DNA of 64,000 bases from Rhodoblastus sp963804045 (GTDB taxonomy: Bacteria; Pseudomonadota; Alphaproteobacteria; Rhizobiales; Beijerinckiaceae), in NCBI GenBank assembly GCA_963804045.1, contig CAWDOR010000033.1, positions 124,001 through 188,000 on the forward strand. Direction: 5' to 3'. Made by a program: the position numbers and the translations under genes. Positions within the stretch are counted from its first letter, which is position 1, and every line of letters starts with the position of its first letter. This document shows positions 63,590-64,000 of this stretch, piece by piece. The notes under the pieces were generated by a model. The model did not search any database and was not told the DNA's origin. It saw nothing but the letters and a program-made list of their open reading frames with translations.

Positions 63590-63958
63590 ATGGCTCGTAT
63601 AGCCGGCGTCAATATTCCGACCAACAAGCGCGTCGTCATCGCGCTGCAATATATTCACGGCATCGGCCCGAAAAAGGCCGAGGAAATCTGCGAAAAGGTG
63701 GGGCTCACCGCCGAACGCCGCGTGAACCAGCTTTCGGACGCCGAAGTGCTGCAGATCCGCGAAACCATCGACCGCGACTATATGGTCGAAGGCGACCTGC
63801 GCCGTGAAGTGGCGATGAACATCAAGCGCCTCATGGATCTGGGCTGCTATCGCGGGTTGCGTCACCGCCGCCAGCTTCCGGTTCGCGGCCAGCGCACCCA
63901 CACCAACGCCCGCACCCGCAAGGGCAAGGCCAAGCCGATCGCCGGCAAAAAGAAGTAA
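63590..63958 (+). CDS. rpsM: 30S ribosomal protein S13
   Basis: 122 aa head protein contacting tRNA and S19. MARIAGVNIPTNKRVVIAL start, the helix-two-turn-helix around YIHGIGPKKAEEIC, and the C-terminal RGQRTHTNARTRKGKAK. ATG at 63590 with TGGAGTGTG upstream. First gene of the alpha operon; rpsK would be expected just outside the window. A stem CCGGCCC / GGGCCGG (about 63963-63985) follows the stop. Confidence 0.98.
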   Translation: MARIAGVNIPTNKRVVIALQYIHGIGPKKAEEICEKVGLTAERRVNQLSDAEVLQIRETIDRDYMVEGDLRREVAMNIKRLMDLGCYRGLRHRRQLPVRGQRTHTNARTRKGKAKPIAGKKK

Positions 63959-64000
63959 AAATCCGGCCCAAATGGGTGGGGCCGGGCTGCAAACGGCGTT

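Overview
The window is a GC-rich (about two thirds G+C) stretch of chromosome from an alphaproteobacterium, most likely of the Hyphomicrobiales (Rhizobiales). Evidence: the alphaproteobacterial forms of RpoB, RpoC, L14 and the short adenylate kinase; the order D-alanine aminotransferase-hfq-hflX; and two copies of a palindromic intergenic repeat that I know from Rhizobiales genomes. Nearly everything is housekeeping. I see no phage, insertion sequence, CRISPR array, tRNA or rRNA gene, and no clear new defence or biosynthetic system.

Layout. (1) 1-11381, plus strand: a peptidoglycan/division (dcw) operon, ftsI (3' end)-murE-murF-mraY-murD-ftsW-murG-murC-GATase-murB. Most joints overlap by 1-4 bases, and a class I glutamine amidotransferase sits between murC and murB. 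ddl-ftsQAZ do not follow murB. (2) 11433-18565: thrS (frameshifted as read), an anchored hypothetical protein, yidD, a MipA/OmpV outer membrane protein, a Hint-domain secreted protein and an exported DUF3298-like protein. (3) 18661-30225, minus strand: rplK-rplA-rplJ-rplL-rpoB-rpoC with long hairpin-rich spacers and a strong terminator after rpoC; rpoB is frameshifted as read; nusG-secE are not upstream of rplK. (4) 30460-46550: mixed genes - exported cupin, Crp/Fnr regulator, EF-G-like GTPase, TSUP permease, paired ChrA half-transporters, D-alanine aminotransferase, hfq, hflX, GT2, methyltransferase, PAP2, a Nudix gene with two frameshifts, rnr, radA and a start-less domain fragment. (5) 46819-63958, plus strand: the str, S10, spc and start of the alpha ribosomal operons (rpsL to rpsM, including fusA, tuf, secY and adk).

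The genes fall into two systems. One is murein precursor synthesis and septal wall assembly: MurE/F/C/D/B build UDP-MurNAc-pentapeptide, MraY and MurG make lipid II, FtsW/FtsI polymerise and cross-link it. The other is transcription and translation. Between ribosomal genes several spacers of 140-660 bp carry perfect hairpins, a promoter-attenuator pair (before rpsM) and an intra-operon terminator (before secY), which suggests extensive transcript-level control.

The most notable pattern is technical or epigenetic. Five lesions in otherwise intact genes (one indel each in thrS and rpoB, two in the Nudix gene, and a nonsense triplet at the usual start of rplN) each lie in or directly beside a sequence that becomes, or already is, GANTC, the motif of the alphaproteobacterial CcrM adenine methyltransferase. 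The simplest reading is base-calling error at methylated GANTC sites, so these genes are probably intact in the organism.
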